From contig NZ_RBVZ01000002.1 of the NCBI RefSeq assembly GCF_004000435.1, forward strand, positions 248,001-312,000: a DNA stretch of 64,000 nt, read 5' to 3'. Positions 1-8,640 of this stretch are shown here, piece by piece (position 1 is the stretch's first letter; the number at the start of each line of letters is the position of its first letter). Origin of the DNA: Alexandriicola marinus (GTDB taxonomy: Bacteria > Pseudomonadota > Alphaproteobacteria > Rhodobacterales > Rhodobacteraceae). The notes under the pieces were generated by a model. It did no database searches and had not been told where the DNA came from. It saw only the letters and a list, made by a program, of their open reading frames with translations. Both the position numbers and the translations under genes were made by a program.

Positions 1-571
1 CAGCGCCCAGCCGCGCAAGTGTCTCGACCCCGGCCTGCCCTTCTGCGAATGGCCGGATTGTCACCAACTCGGTCAGGCGAACGGGCCAGTTCAGCTCGGT
101 CGTGCCAGAAATATGGACTGCGTTTTCAAGCTGGGTCTCGGTGCCTTTTGGATCCGGGATCGAAAAGATCTCGTGAAACTGTTCCTGCAGGGCGGAGACG
201 CCGGTCTGCGGACCGATGGCCGTCAGATCGGCGCCGAGGCTTGCGCCGAGTTGGCCAAGGCTGAGGTGCGTGTGGAACCCGGCGCTGAGCGCCCCGACAT
301 AGGGCCGGTCGACACTATCAGTGCGCGGCGCGATGATTTCGGAGCGGAAGCGGAATTCCTGGAGCGCAAGGGGACGGGATGGCAGCGCCCCGGACCAGCC
401 CGGCCCCCGGATCACCGAAAGCTGATACGATCCCGTGCGCCACTTGTCCCCGCCATCGCCGATCCGGTCATTGTTGAAGAGCCGGCCGAAGCCGAGGATC
501 TGCATGTCCTGCGCCGGGGCAAGGCCAGGTGCGGTCAGAAGGAGCGCGAGGATAAGTGCGAACGTCCGCAT
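1..571 (-). CDS. LpxR/DUF2219-family lipid A deacylase, 3' part outside window
   Basis: The first 190 residues of an outer-membrane protein that runs off the left edge. The ATG at 571 opens a signal peptide (MRTFALILALLLTAPGLAPA, then QD). The mature part carries FNNDRIGDGGDKWRTGS, which matches the LpxR N-terminal Asn-Asp active-site region. It also carries a stretch around AIGPQTGVSALQEQFHEIF, which matches the family segment holding the catalytic His. LpxR-type enzymes are outer-membrane beta-barrels that remove the 3'-acyloxyacyl group from lipid A. Family membership is inferred from these motifs. The actual substrate and the C-terminal barrel cannot be judged here. The gene lies downstream of nrdJ on the same strand, behind two tandem hairpins. 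Confidence 0.75.
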   Translation of the reverse strand, partial: MRTFALILALLLTAPGLAPAQDMQILGFGRLFNNDRIGDGGDKWRTGSYQLSVIRGPGWSGALPSRPLALQEFRFRSEIIAPRTDSVDRPYVGALSAGFHTHLSLGQLGASLGADLTAIGPQTGVSALQEQFHEIFSIPDPKGTETQLENAVHISGTTELNWPVRLTELVTIRPFAEGQAGVETLARLGA

Positions 572-736
572 AAGCCGTCTTTCTTGTTCTTCCCTTCCAC
601 CTATAGGGGAGAAACAGGTTGAAAGACCATGAGGACGGGCCCTCGTGGGGGGCCGTCTGATACGCCTATGGTAAGTGGGTCACAATCCGACCCGTCCGGC
701 CTGCATGACCGACAGTCCAGCCAAGGCGACCGATGA

Positions 737-781
737 CCGGAAACTTTCGAAGTTTCCGGACGATTTCTTTTCAAGAAATCG
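737..781. terminator. Two tandem perfect hairpins 3' of nrdJ
   Basis: Two abutting perfect inverted repeats separate nrdJ from the lpxR-like gene. The first has CCGGAAACTT (737-746) and AAGTTTCCGG (750-759) with a 3-base loop. The second has CGATTTCTT (761-769) and AAGAAATCG (773-781) with loop TTC. There is no clear T-run, so they may terminate the nrdJ transcript or protect its 3' end. This is inferred from structure and position. Confidence 0.6.
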
Positions 782-805
782 GTGGCCGTCATGACCCAAG
801 CGCGC

Positions 806-3085
806 CTACCCGCATTTCGAATAGCCGCAGGAAGCACAGGTCATGCATCCCTCGACCATGCGCAAGTCGTAGCTGCCGCAAGAGGTGCAAGCCTTTCCGC
901 GCGGCGTGTTCAGCGACACGACCTCGGCCTGCGGATCGGTTTTGAGGCCCTGCCCCTCACCGGCCAGAAAGCCGATGGCAATCATGTGCCGTTCGATCAC
1001 ACCGCCGATGGCGGCGAGGATCGAGGGCACGTATTTGCCGCGCATCCACGCGCCGCCGCGGGGGTCGAAGACGGCTTTCAGCTCTTCGACCACGAAGGAC
1101 ACGTCGCCGCCCCGCCGGAACACCGCAGAGATCATCCGGGTCAGCGCTACCGTCCAGGCGAAATGCTCCATGTTCTTGGAGTTGATGAACACCTCGAAGG
1201 GTCGCCGCTGGCCGCCATGCACAATGTCGTTGATCGTGATGTAGATCGCGTGTTCGCTGTCGGGCCACTTGAGTTTGTAGGTCGCCCCTTCGAGCTCTGC
1301 CGGCCGGTCGAGCGGTTCGGACATGTAGATCACGTCACCGCCTTCGTTCAGCTGCGCGGGGTCGTCGGCGGGTGTCTTCTCGGCAGTCTCGCTGACGCTC
1401 AGCACGCTGCCCGTCACATCATTGGGCCGGTAGGTGGTGCAGCCTTTGCAACCCTGATCCCAGGCGGCCATGTAGACATCCTTGAACTCCGCGAAGGAGA
1501 TGTCTTCAGGGACGTTGATCGTTTTCGAGATGGAGCTGTCGATCCATTTCTGGGCCGCGGCCTGCATCCGGACGTGATCCTGCGGGGCGAGCGTCTGGGC
1601 GTTGACGAAGTAATCGGGCAGTTCCGCCTCTGCGCCGAACGTCTCGCGGAACAGCTGTACGGCGAAATCCACGACCTCTTCCTCGGTGCGCGATCCGTCC
1701 GGCTGAAGCACCTTGCGGGTATAGCTGTAGGCAAAGACCGGCTCGATCCCCGACGATACGTTGCCGGCATAGAGCGAGATGGTGCCCGTGGGCGCGATCG
1801 AAGTCAGAAGCGCGTTGCGGATACCATGTTCGGCGATTGCCGCCCGGACATCCTCGTCCATCGTCTGCATGGTGCCGGAGGCAAGGAACTTCTCGGCATC
1901 GAACAGGGGAAACGGCCCCTTCTCCCTGGCCAGATCCACGCTGGCCAGATAGGCGGCCCGCGCAATCCGCTTCATCCATGCCTCGGTCTGGGCGGCGGCC
2001 TCTTCGCTGCCGTAGCGCAGCTTGAGCATCAGCAGAGCATCGGCCAGACCCGTCACACCCAGCCCGATCCGTCGCTTGGCCTGCGCCTCGGCCCGTTGCT
2101 CGGGCAGCGGGAAGCGGGAGGCGTCGACCACGTTGTCCATCATCCGCACGGCGGTGGCGACCAGATCGTCCAGCGCATCTTCATCAAGTGCCGCGGCATC
2201 GCCGAACGGATCGCTGACCAGACGGGCGAGGTTGATCGAGCCCAGAAGGCACGCGCCATAGGGCGGCAGCGGCTGTTCGCCACAGGGGTTGGTCGCGGCG
2301 ATCGTCTCGCAATAGGCGAGGTTGTTCATCGCGTTGATCCGGTCGATGAAAATGACCCCCGGTTCGGCGAAATCATAGGTCGATTTCATGATCTGGTCCC
2401 ACAGCTCGCGCGCGCGCAACGTGCGGTAGACCACGCCATCGAAGACCAGCTCCCACGGGCCATCCGCCTTGACCGCGTCCATGAACGGATCGGTGACCAG
2501 AACCGACATGTTGAACATGCGCAGCCGCGACGGATCGGACTTGGCCGAGACGAAGGCCTCGATATCCGGGTGGTCGCAGCGCATCGTGGCCATCATCGCG
2601 CCCCGGCGCGACCCCGCCGACATGATCGTGCGGCACATCGCGTCCCAGACATCCATGAACGACAACGGCCCGGACGCATCGGCGGCCACCCCCGCCACCG
2701 GCGCGCCCTTGGGCCGGATGGTCGAGAAATCATAACCGATCCCGCCGCCCTGCTGCATGGTCAGCGCGGCCTCTTTCAATGCTTCGAAGATACCGGCCAT
2801 CGTGTCGGGCACCGTGCCCATCACGAAACAGTTGAAAAGCGTCACCGACCGTGCGGTCCCCGCGCCCGCCGTGATCCTGCCTGCGGGCAGGTATTTGAAA
2901 TCCGTCAGCGCCTCGAGGAACCGCTCTTCCCAGATTTCCGGTTCATCCTCGACAGTGGCAAGGGCGCGCGCGATCCGGCGCCAGGTCTCCTCGACGGTCG
3001 CATCGATCGGGGTGCCGTCGGCATTCTTGAAACGGTACTTCATGTTCCAGATCTGCTCGGCGATCGGGGCGTCAAAACGGGTCAT
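806..3085 (-). CDS. nrdJ: Adenosylcobalamin-dependent (class II) ribonucleotide reductase
   Basis: Reduces ribonucleotides to deoxyribonucleotides for DNA synthesis, using adenosylcobalamin to make the thiyl radical, so it works with or without oxygen. The protein has 759 residues. NPCGE at 266-270 gives the radical Cys268 with Asn266 and Glu270. Cys86 (FNCF) and Cys279 (GAC), 11 residues after Cys268, fit the redox pair of this family. APTGTISL marks the phosphate-binding loop. The C-terminus is a Cys-rich tail (CTSCG, CMTC, ASCGYSKCG) of the TSCPD/zinc-ribbon kind, probably used for re-reduction. A good sigma70-type promoter lies upstream (3129-3157). The B12 dependence fits with cobU/cobC at 34.6-35.7 kb. 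Family assignment is secure. Confidence 0.95.
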   Translation of the reverse strand: MTRFDAPIAEQIWNMKYRFKNADGTPIDATVEETWRRIARALATVEDEPEIWEERFLEALTDFKYLPAGRITAGAGTARSVTLFNCFVMGTVPDTMAGIFEALKEAALTMQQGGGIGYDFSTIRPKGAPVAGVAADASGPLSFMDVWDAMCRTIMSAGSRRGAMMATMRCDHPDIEAFVSAKSDPSRLRMFNMSVLVTDPFMDAVKADGPWELVFDGVVYRTLRARELWDQIMKSTYDFAEPGVIFIDRINAMNNLAYCETIAATNPCGEQPLPPYGACLLGSINLARLVSDPFGDAAALDEDALDDLVATAVRMMDNVVDASRFPLPEQRAEAQAKRRIGLGVTGLADALLMLKLRYGSEEAAAQTEAWMKRIARAAYLASVDLAREKGPFPLFDAEKFLASGTMQTMDEDVRAAIAEHGIRNALLTSIAPTGTISLYAGNVSSGIEPVFAYSYTRKVLQPDGSRTEEEVVDFAVQLFRETFGAEAELPDYFVNAQTLAPQDHVRMQAAAQKWIDSSISKTINVPEDISFAEFKDVYMAAWDQGCKGCTTYRPNDVTGSVLSVSETAEKTPADDPAQLNEGGDVIYMSEPLDRPAELEGATYKLKWPDSEHAIYITINDIVHGGQRRPFEVFINSKNMEHFAWTVALTRMISAVFRRGGDVSFVVEELKAVFDPRGGAWMRGKYVPSILAAIGGVIERHMIAIGFLAGEGQGLKTDPQAEVVSLNTPRGKACTSCGSYDLRMVEGCMTCASCGYSKCG

Positions 3086-3128
3086 CTGGGGCTCCGGTCA
3101 GGGGATTAACGAGTCGGGAAGGACCCAG

Positions 3129-3157
3129 AACTTATGGTGAACGCCCCCATGGGTCAA
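3129..3157 (-). promoter_or_regulatory. Putative sigma70-type promoter of nrdJ
   Basis: On the minus strand TTGACC (3157-3152) is followed after 17 bases by TAAGTT (3134-3129). This lies 44 bases before the nrdJ ATG. The call rests only on consensus similarity. I saw no NrdR-box or B12 riboswitch in the short leader. Confidence 0.5.
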
Positions 3158-3180
3158 CAAAATGTAGCGTCGGACGGCCC

Positions 3181-3208
3181 TTGAAGTCGGGCGTCACGGG
3201 GTTAGGAT
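3181..3208 (+). promoter_or_regulatory. Putative promoter of the DUF1489 gene
   Basis: TTGAAG (3181-3186), a 16-base spacer and TAGGAT (3203-3208) lie 24 bases before the ATG at 3233. The promoter diverges from that of nrdJ. Consensus similarity only. Confidence 0.4.
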
Positions 3209-3232
3209 CAACACCTCTCATGGGGGTGAGCG

Positions 3233-3655
3233 ATGTTGCATCTGCAAAAACTTTCGGTCGGCACCGAAACGGTCGAGGATCTTACCGCCTGGCAGGCGAC
3301 CCGACGGGCGCAGACCCCGGACGGGCTTCCGCGTCATGTCACCCGCATGTGGCCCAAACGGGAGGCCGAGTTGCTGAACGGCGGCTCGATCTTTTGGGTG
3401 ATCAAGGGGATGATCCTGTGCCGCCAGTCCATCGTGCGGCTTGACGAATACGACAGCGCCGATGGCGTGCGGCGTTGCGCGATCGTTCTGGACCCGGAGG
3501 TGGTGCGCGTAGCCGCAACCCCGCGCCGCCCGTTTCAGGGCTGGCGATACCTGCAACCGGGCGACGCGCCGCCCGACCTGTCGAAGACACGCCAGGGCGA
3601 AGAACCGCTTCCGCCCGAGCTTTCGGCAGCCCTTGCCGAGATCGGGATCCTCTGA
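3233..3655 (+). CDS. DUF1489 family protein
   Basis: A 140-residue soluble protein matching the alphaproteobacterial DUF1489 family. Its N-terminus reads LHLQKLSVGTETVEDLTAWQ, the typical opening of these proteins. It contains a WVIKGMILCRQ segment and ends in a short acidic, proline-containing tail. No catalytic motif is visible and no function is established for the family that I can name. The start is supported by GGTGAG a few bases upstream. It is a single-gene unit, divergent from nrdJ and convergent with hisG. Confidence 0.8.
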   Translation: MLHLQKLSVGTETVEDLTAWQATRRAQTPDGLPRHVTRMWPKREAELLNGGSIFWVIKGMILCRQSIVRLDEYDSADGVRRCAIVLDPEVVRVAATPRRPFQGWRYLQPGDAPPDLSKTRQGEEPLPPELSAALAEIGIL

Positions 3656-3691
3656 CGCCTCCCGAGGCGGGGCCGTTCGGTTTCAGAAGAC

Positions 3692-3729
3692 CCCGACTTC
3701 CTGCGAAAGTGGGTGCAACGCAGGTCGGG
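3692..3729. terminator. Bidirectional hairpin between DUF1489 gene and hisG
   Basis: CCCGA-CTT-CCTGCG (3692-3705) pairs with CGCAGG-TCGGG (3719-3729), leaving a 3-base bulge and a 13-base loop. CACCTTT follows on the plus strand. A smaller hairpin, CGCCT/AGGCG, sits at 3656-3669 right after the DUF1489 stop. The rest of the 235-base gap (3656-3890) shows nothing I can name. Confidence 0.4.
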
Positions 3730-3890
3730 CACCTTTGCCATGGGTCGGCGCAACAGGGCGCCATCTCTGGACGGGGTCCCGCGTCAAGCGAGGAGGAGCG
3801 TCATCCTCTGGACCCGATCCACAGACATGGCAGGGACTGCACTGGTCGAATGGCTGGTGAAAGACCGCGACGGCTCGGCCTCAAGCGACC

Positions 3891-4589
3891 TTATCCAGTC
3901 AGACCGCAGCGCCGTGTCAGCTCTGCCAGAACCGCCTCCTGCGAGGGGGACCAATCCGCTGTTCTGGACCGGAACAGCGTGGCCTGGCTTTGATGGATCA
4001 ACCCGTCGGACAGGATCTTCAGACCATTGGCCTGCAGCGTGGCACCCGTCGAGGTGATATCGGCAATGGCCTCGGCGGTCTCGGTGCGCACGGTGCCCTC
4101 GGTCGCGCCCTGGCTGTCGACAAGCTGGTAATCGGCCACGCCCTTGGCGCGCAGGAATTCGCGCACCAGCCGGTGATATTTCGTGGCGATCCGAAGTCGA
4201 TGGCCATGCGCCTTGCGAAAGGCTGCCGCCGCCGCGTCGAGATCGTCGAGCGTATCGACATCGACCCAGAATTCCGGAACGGCGATGATCAGGTCCGCAT
4301 GACCAAAGCCCAGCGGCGCCATCTGTTCGACCCGTTCCGACCAGCCGGCGATCTTTTCGCGCACCAGATCGGAGCCGGTCACCCCAAGGTGGAGCCAGCC
4401 GCGCGCAAGATCGCGGGGGATTTCTCCGGCGGACAGAAGCACGAGTTCCACACCGTCGATGCCCTCGACAATGCCCGCGTAATCGCGATCCGATCCCGCG
4501 CGGCCCAGACGGATACCGCGCTCGGCGAACCAGTCGAAGGTCTTTTCCATCAACCGCCCCTTGGACGGCACACCAAGCCGGATGGTCAT
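3891..4589 (-). CDS. hisG: ATP phosphoribosyltransferase, short form
   Basis: Catalyses the first step of histidine synthesis, the condensation of ATP with PRPP. At 232 residues it is the short HisG form, which lacks the C-terminal regulatory domain and needs HisZ. The PRPP-binding segment IADITSTGATLQANGL lies at about 175-190, and the N-terminal IRLGVPSKGRL is typical. The ATG at 4589 overlaps the hisZ stop by four bases (ATGA), so translation is probably coupled to hisZ. Last gene of the hisS - small membrane protein - hisZ - hisG unit. Confidence 0.95.
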   Translation of the reverse strand: MTIRLGVPSKGRLMEKTFDWFAERGIRLGRAGSDRDYAGIVEGIDGVELVLLSAGEIPRDLARGWLHLGVTGSDLVREKIAGWSERVEQMAPLGFGHADLIIAVPEFWVDVDTLDDLDAAAAAFRKAHGHRLRIATKYHRLVREFLRAKGVADYQLVDSQGATEGTVRTETAEAIADITSTGATLQANGLKILSDGLIHQSQATLFRSRTADWSPSQEAVLAELTRRCGLTG

Positions 4590-5668
4590 GCGGGCCCCTT
4601 TCCGCGAAGGGCGGCGATCACGGCGGGGCGGATCACGCCGCCCACGGCCGGGGCCTCGCGGCCCTGCCCCAGAACGCGCGTCAGCGCGTCGTAGCGCCCG
4701 CCCGTGGCCGCGGGCGGCAGGCCGGTCGAGGGATCGGGAAGGAAGCCGAAGACGAAGCCGTCATAATATTCAAGATTGGTGCGGCCGAAGCTGACCTCGA
4801 AATCCAGCGTCTCGACCGCGACACCCCCGGCGCCCAACGCATCGAGACGCCGCTTCAGCATATCCACTGCGCTCGCGATCTGGGGCATTTCGACGGCAAG
4901 ATCGCGCAAGGCGCCCAGAGCCGATGTCATCTCGCCCGACAGGCCGGCAAGCGCTTCGAGCCTGTCGATCTCGGCCCCCGGGATCGGGGCGGCGGCGGCA
5001 TCGGCGCGCAGGGCCGCGATCCTTGCCTCTATCTCAGCCCGGCGGCGCAGGCCGATCTCGGGACCGGCCTCAGCCATCGGATCGGTGGCGGCGAGAAGTG
5101 CAGCACGGGTATCGGGCACAGGCGTTCGGCCGCCAAACCGTTCCAGCAGCGCACGAAAACGCGCGGGACGCCAGAGGTGACGCAGAAGGGCCGCCTTGCG
5201 ATCCTCGGTCGTGTTCAGGCCTCGCACGGCCGCGAGAAGAATACCCATGTCACCCGTCACGGCCCGCAGCGGCAGGCCCGACAGCACATCGGCAAAGAGG
5301 CAGAACACCTCGGCATCGGCGCGGGCGGCATCCTGACCGTCGAACAGTTCGAAGCCCACCTGGTGATATTCGGCCGCGCGGCCGGACAGGTCCTCCTGCT
5401 TGCGGAAGACCTTGCCCGAATAGGCATACCGCACCGGATCGGCACGGTTCTCCATGTGCATACGGACAAGCGGAACCGTGAAATCGGGCCGCAGCATCAT
5501 CTCGCCGCGCAGGGGATCGGCCGTGATATAGGCCCGGCCCCGAAGATCCTCGCCATAGAGGTCGAGCAGCGTTTCGGCCGGCTGAAGCACGTCGGCATCG
5601 AAATGCACCGCCCCCTCGGCCAGAAAACGGGCCTGGATCTCCTCGGCGATCTGCGCCTCGGTGGTCAT
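4586..5668 (-). CDS. hisZ: ATP phosphoribosyltransferase regulatory subunit
   Basis: A 360-residue class II aaRS-like protein without tRNA-charging activity that forms the HisG-HisZ complex and carries histidine feedback inhibition in species with short HisG. The open frame extends 47 codons further upstream in Arg-rich out-of-family sequence. The ATG at 5668 was chosen because it opens [15 protein letters not shown] and overlaps the upstream stop as ATGA. The HisRS-like motif 2 region (AYSGKVFRKQEDL) and the C-terminal GGRYDALTRVLGQ segment are visible. It follows hisS in the same operon, which fits its origin from a HisRS paralogue. Confidence 0.93.
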   Translation of the reverse strand: MTTEAQIAEEIQARFLAEGAVHFDADVLQPAETLLDLYGEDLRGRAYITADPLRGEMMLRPDFTVPLVRMHMENRADPVRYAYSGKVFRKQEDLSGRAAEYHQVGFELFDGQDAARADAEVFCLFADVLSGLPLRAVTGDMGILLAAVRGLNTTEDRKAALLRHLWRPARFRALLERFGGRTPVPDTRAALLAATDPMAEAGPEIGLRRRAEIEARIAALRADAAAAPIPGAEIDRLEALAGLSGEMTSALGALRDLAVEMPQIASAVDMLKRRLDALGAGGVAVETLDFEVSFGRTNLEYYDGFVFGFLPDPSTGLPPAATGGRYDALTRVLGQGREAPAVGGVIRPAVIAALRGKGPA

Positions 5669-5838
5669 TTCCGGGACCTGATGCTCGCCCCGATCAGAAG
5701 GCCAACGCCGATGACGATGGCCCCGCCGGTGACGCCGCGCATCGTGCCGGAAACGAGGCCCGATACGGCAAGGATCACACCGACCCCGACAATCGCCCAG
5801 ACGCCCCAACGGCCCAGAAATGCAAGCAGCCCGTTCAT
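5665..5838 (-). CDS. Small membrane protein between hisS and hisZ
   Basis: A 57-residue hydrophobic protein starting [18 protein letters not shown]. It has two likely membrane segments (about 10-28 and 34-52) and a basic C-terminal tail, RSRK. A longer reading from 5928 exists, but its extra 30 residues overlap hisS and look non-coding. The short form starts exactly in an ATGA overlap with the hisS stop and ends in another with the hisZ start. This is strong evidence that it is a real, translationally coupled gene. No function is recognised. Confidence 0.7.
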   Translation of the reverse strand: MNGLLAFLGRWGVWAIVGVGVILAVSGLVSGTMRGVTGGAIVIGVGLLIGASIRSRK

Positions 5839-7328
5839 GAGCGGCCCTCCTTGTCCGACAGGATCAGACGGACCCGCTCTACAAGGTCGGACCGCTGCAC
5901 CTCGTATTGGCTGGGATTGTCCTTCCATTCATCGAGGCTGGCGCTTTGCGCAATCTTCGCGCCAAGGATCAGGTCCTTGATCTGAACGACGCCGCGCGCC
6001 TGTTCATCCGAGCCCTCGATGATCGCGACGGGCGCGTCGCGCCGGTCGGCATATTTCATCTGGTTGCCGAAATTCTTCGGGTTCCCGAGATAGACCTCGG
6101 CGCGGATCCCCGCGTTGCGGAGCTCTGCCACCATGGCCTGATAATCGGCCATGCGGTCGCGATCCATCACCGTCACGACGACCGGCCCCGTGGCGGCATC
6201 GCCGCCCACCCGCCCCTTGGCCCGGAGAGCTGCCAGAAGCCGGTCGACCCCGATGGAGACACCCGTGGCCGGCACCTCCTGCCCGGTGAACCGCTTGACC
6301 AGATCGTCATAGCGCCCGCCGCCCGCGACCGATCCGAACTGAACCTTCTGGCCCTTGTCGTTGGTGACCTCAAAGGTCAGCTCTGCCTCGAAGACCGGGC
6401 CGGTGTAGTAGCCAAGTCCGCGCACGACAGACGGGTCGATCACGATCCGGTCCGGGCCATAGCCCTGCGCGGCCAATAGGCCCGCAATCTGTTCCAGCTC
6501 ATCGACACCTTCGGCGCCGATCGCACTGTCGCCGACAGCGGCACGCAGGTTGCCAATGGTCCGTGACGCATCTTCGTCACGCGACGTGAGAAACGCGATC
6601 ACAGGCTCCGCTTGCTCATCCGCCAGGCCAACGCCGTCGATATAGGCACCCGAGGCGTCGAGCCGGCCCTTGCCCAAAAGCTCGCGCACACCGGCCTCGC
6701 CGACCTTGTCGAACTTGTCGATGGTGCGCAGAACGGCGGCGCGTTGCCCCTCGTCGGACAGGCCCATCGCCTCAAGCACGCCGTTCAGAACCTTGCGGTT
6801 GTTGACCCGCACCACGTAGTCGCCACGCGGAATACCCACGGCCTCCAGCGTGTCGGCCAGCAGGGCGCAGATCTCGGCGTCGGCGGCAACGGAACCCGAA
6901 CCGACCGTATCCGCATCGCATTGATAGAACTGCCGGAACCGCCCCGGCCCCGGCTTTTCGTTGCGCCAGACCGGGCCCATCGCATAACGGCGGTAGGGCG
7001 TGGGCAGATCGTTGCGGTGCTGGGCATAGACGCGGGCCAGAGGCGCCGTCAGATCGTAGCGAAGCGCAACCCAGTCGGCGCCCGATCCGGTGTCTTCCTC
7101 CTGCCAGGCAAAGACACCCTCGTTGGGGCGGTCCACATCCGGGAGGAACTTGCCCAGCGCCTCGACCGTCTCGACCGCGCTCGTCTCCAGCGCGTCGAAG
7201 CCATAGCGATGATAGACCTCGGCGATCCGGCCGAGCATCTCGGCCCGTTCGGTCACCTCCGGTCCGAAGTAATCCCTGAACCCCTTGGGCGTTTCGGCCC
7301 GGGGGCGGCGGATCTTGTTCTTCGCCAT
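5835..7328 (-). CDS. hisS: Histidine-tRNA ligase
   Basis: Charges tRNA-His. The protein has 497 residues, longer than the E. coli enzyme of about 424. Class II motifs are present: motif 1 near [11 protein letters not shown] (14-24), motif 2 [18 protein letters not shown] (117-134) and motif 3 [13 protein letters not shown]. The histidine signature [11 protein letters not shown] and the anticodon domain follow. Many alphaproteobacteria carry a divergent HisRS paired with a tRNA-His lacking the extra G-1. This protein may belong to that type, but I cannot check the tRNA. First gene of the his unit; ATG at 7328. Confidence 0.95.
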   Translation of the reverse strand: MAKNKIRRPRAETPKGFRDYFGPEVTERAEMLGRIAEVYHRYGFDALETSAVETVEALGKFLPDVDRPNEGVFAWQEEDTGSGADWVALRYDLTAPLARVYAQHRNDLPTPYRRYAMGPVWRNEKPGPGRFRQFYQCDADTVGSGSVAADAEICALLADTLEAVGIPRGDYVVRVNNRKVLNGVLEAMGLSDEGQRAAVLRTIDKFDKVGEAGVRELLGKGRLDASGAYIDGVGLADEQAEPVIAFLTSRDEDASRTIGNLRAAVGDSAIGAEGVDELEQIAGLLAAQGYGPDRIVIDPSVVRGLGYYTGPVFEAELTFEVTNDKGQKVQFGSVAGGGRYDDLVKRFTGQEVPATGVSIGVDRLLAALRAKGRVGGDAATGPVVVTVMDRDRMADYQAMVAELRNAGIRAEVYLGNPKNFGNQMKYADRRDAPVAIIEGSDEQARGVVQIKDLILGAKIAQSASLDEWKDNPSQYEVQRSDLVERVRLILSDKEGRS

Positions 7329-7441
7329 CTGCCTAGCCCTTTCGACGCGTCCGCGTGGCTTTAACGCGGGGCGCGGCCAAGGGCAACGACCGGCGACGAT
7401 CAGGGCTTGATTTCGGGGGCCGCTGGGTCGATCTGGGGGGC

Positions 7442-7645
7442 ATGGATGACATCACGCACCTTCAGGAACAGATTGCGCACCTCAACCGAACGGTCGAGGA
7501 CCTGTCCGATATCGTTGCCCGGCAGGAGCGCGATATCGCCCTGCTGACCGCCCGCGTGGCCCGGCTGATCGAGCGAGAGGCCGAACGCGAGGCCGCCGAA
7601 AGCGGCGGAATCGTTCTTGGCGACGAACGCCCGCCCCATTGGTAA
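7442..7645 (+). CDS. slyX: SlyX family protein
   Basis: A 67-residue protein that is almost entirely coiled coil, with heptad-spaced Leu/Ile/Val through [20 protein letters not shown] and the basic-acidic stretch after it. It ends in the family's typical PPHW. The start at 7442 is preceded by GGGGGG. A longer in-frame ATG at 7355 adds 29 residues unlike the family. The role of SlyX is not well defined. It is convergent with, and only four bases from, the lipoprotein gene. Confidence 0.85.
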   Translation: MDDITHLQEQIAHLNRTVEDLSDIVARQERDIALLTARVARLIEREAEREAAESGGIVLGDERPPHW

Positions 7646-7649
7646 GGGC

Positions 7650-8561
7650 TCAGATGGATTTCATGTCCATGGCGATGACTTCGTCGTCATAGAGCAGGAT
7701 CTCGGCCCATTGGGGCGACGATCCGAACCGCGAATAGACCGACAGGAAGGTCATGTTCCGCGACAGCCGGTCGATGGCAGTGCCGCACGGCTCACCCGAG
7801 GGAACCCCGCAGACCCGGCCCTTGATCTCTTCGTAGGCGGTATCGGTCTCGGTGTAGGGAATACCGCTCGTGCCGGAACTGTAGCGGATCGTCTCATGCA
7901 TCTCCGGCCCGCCGAAGATGACCATCGCCCCGGTAAACTGCCGGGCGCAGCGATCAGAGAACCCCGTGAGGTAGAACGTCCGCAAGTTACGGCTGCCCGG
8001 TGCGGTGTCATGCAAGGTAAATCCAGCAACACTTTCGACCTGGGTTCCAAGATCGCGTGCCGAAAGGCCACAGACCGTGGCGATCTCTCCGTAGGCCAGT
8101 TGAAGCCCGGGCGGTATCACTTCGGCATCGGGGCCGGTTCGGGATGGCCCCGATCCATCGGCCGGCTGGCCCAGATTGTTGCGCAGGAAGCCCAGAATGC
8201 CGCCGCCGGCGTCGTTCTCGGCATCATCGCGCTGCGCATTGTCCATTGTATCGTCGCCCGGGATCGCATCCGTGCCACCGGGCTGTTCGACGGGATCGCC
8301 CTGTTCGGGGTCAATCGGGCCCAGAGCCGCCACCTCGACCGCCTCTTCTTCGGGCGTATCATCGTCCCCCCCGAGGAGCCGCGACAGGAACCCGAAGGGA
8401 CCGGGCTCAGACGCCTCATCCGGCGTTTCGGAGAGCGCGGCCACCGGTGCATCCTCCGGCAAATCCATCTCGGAGAGACGCCCCAACTCACCCAGAGGGT
8501 CGGAGCAGGCCGTCAGGCCCAGACCGGCAACAAGGCCGGCGATCACGAGGCGCAGTGCCAT
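7650..8561 (-). CDS. Conserved hypothetical lipoprotein
   Basis: A 303-residue secreted protein with a type II signal peptide. The lipobox is LTAC, with Cys19 as the predicted lipidation site. Residues about 25-130 are low-complexity, acidic and rich in Pro, Asp and Glu, probably a flexible linker. The C-terminal 160 residues look folded and contain several Cys (VCGLSARDLG, RCARQF, VCGVPSGEPCGT) that could form disulfides in the periplasm. I recognise no catalytic motif. It resembles uncharacterised Rhodobacteraceae lipoproteins, but this is an impression only. Confidence 0.75.
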   Translation of the reverse strand: MALRLVIAGLVAGLGLTACSDPLGELGRLSEMDLPEDAPVAALSETPDEASEPGPFGFLSRLLGGDDDTPEEEAVEVAALGPIDPEQGDPVEQPGGTDAIPGDDTMDNAQRDDAENDAGGGILGFLRNNLGQPADGSGPSRTGPDAEVIPPGLQLAYGEIATVCGLSARDLGTQVESVAGFTLHDTAPGSRNLRTFYLTGFSDRCARQFTGAMVIFGGPEMHETIRYSSGTSGIPYTETDTAYEEIKGRVCGVPSGEPCGTAIDRLSRNMTFLSVYSRFGSSPQWAEILLYDDEVIAMDMKSI

Positions 8562-8640
8562 GATGTCCCCTTTTCTCCCCGCACCGACTATTAGCGAAGC
8601 GCGACGCGTTCGTCCATGCGGCAGGCGGAGACCCGCCGGG

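Noticed and set aside
782-3109. 775-residue open frame on the plus strand
   Set aside because: It lies wholly antisense to nrdJ, is rich in His, Arg and Gly in the way expected from reversed GC-rich coding DNA, and has no family-like segment.
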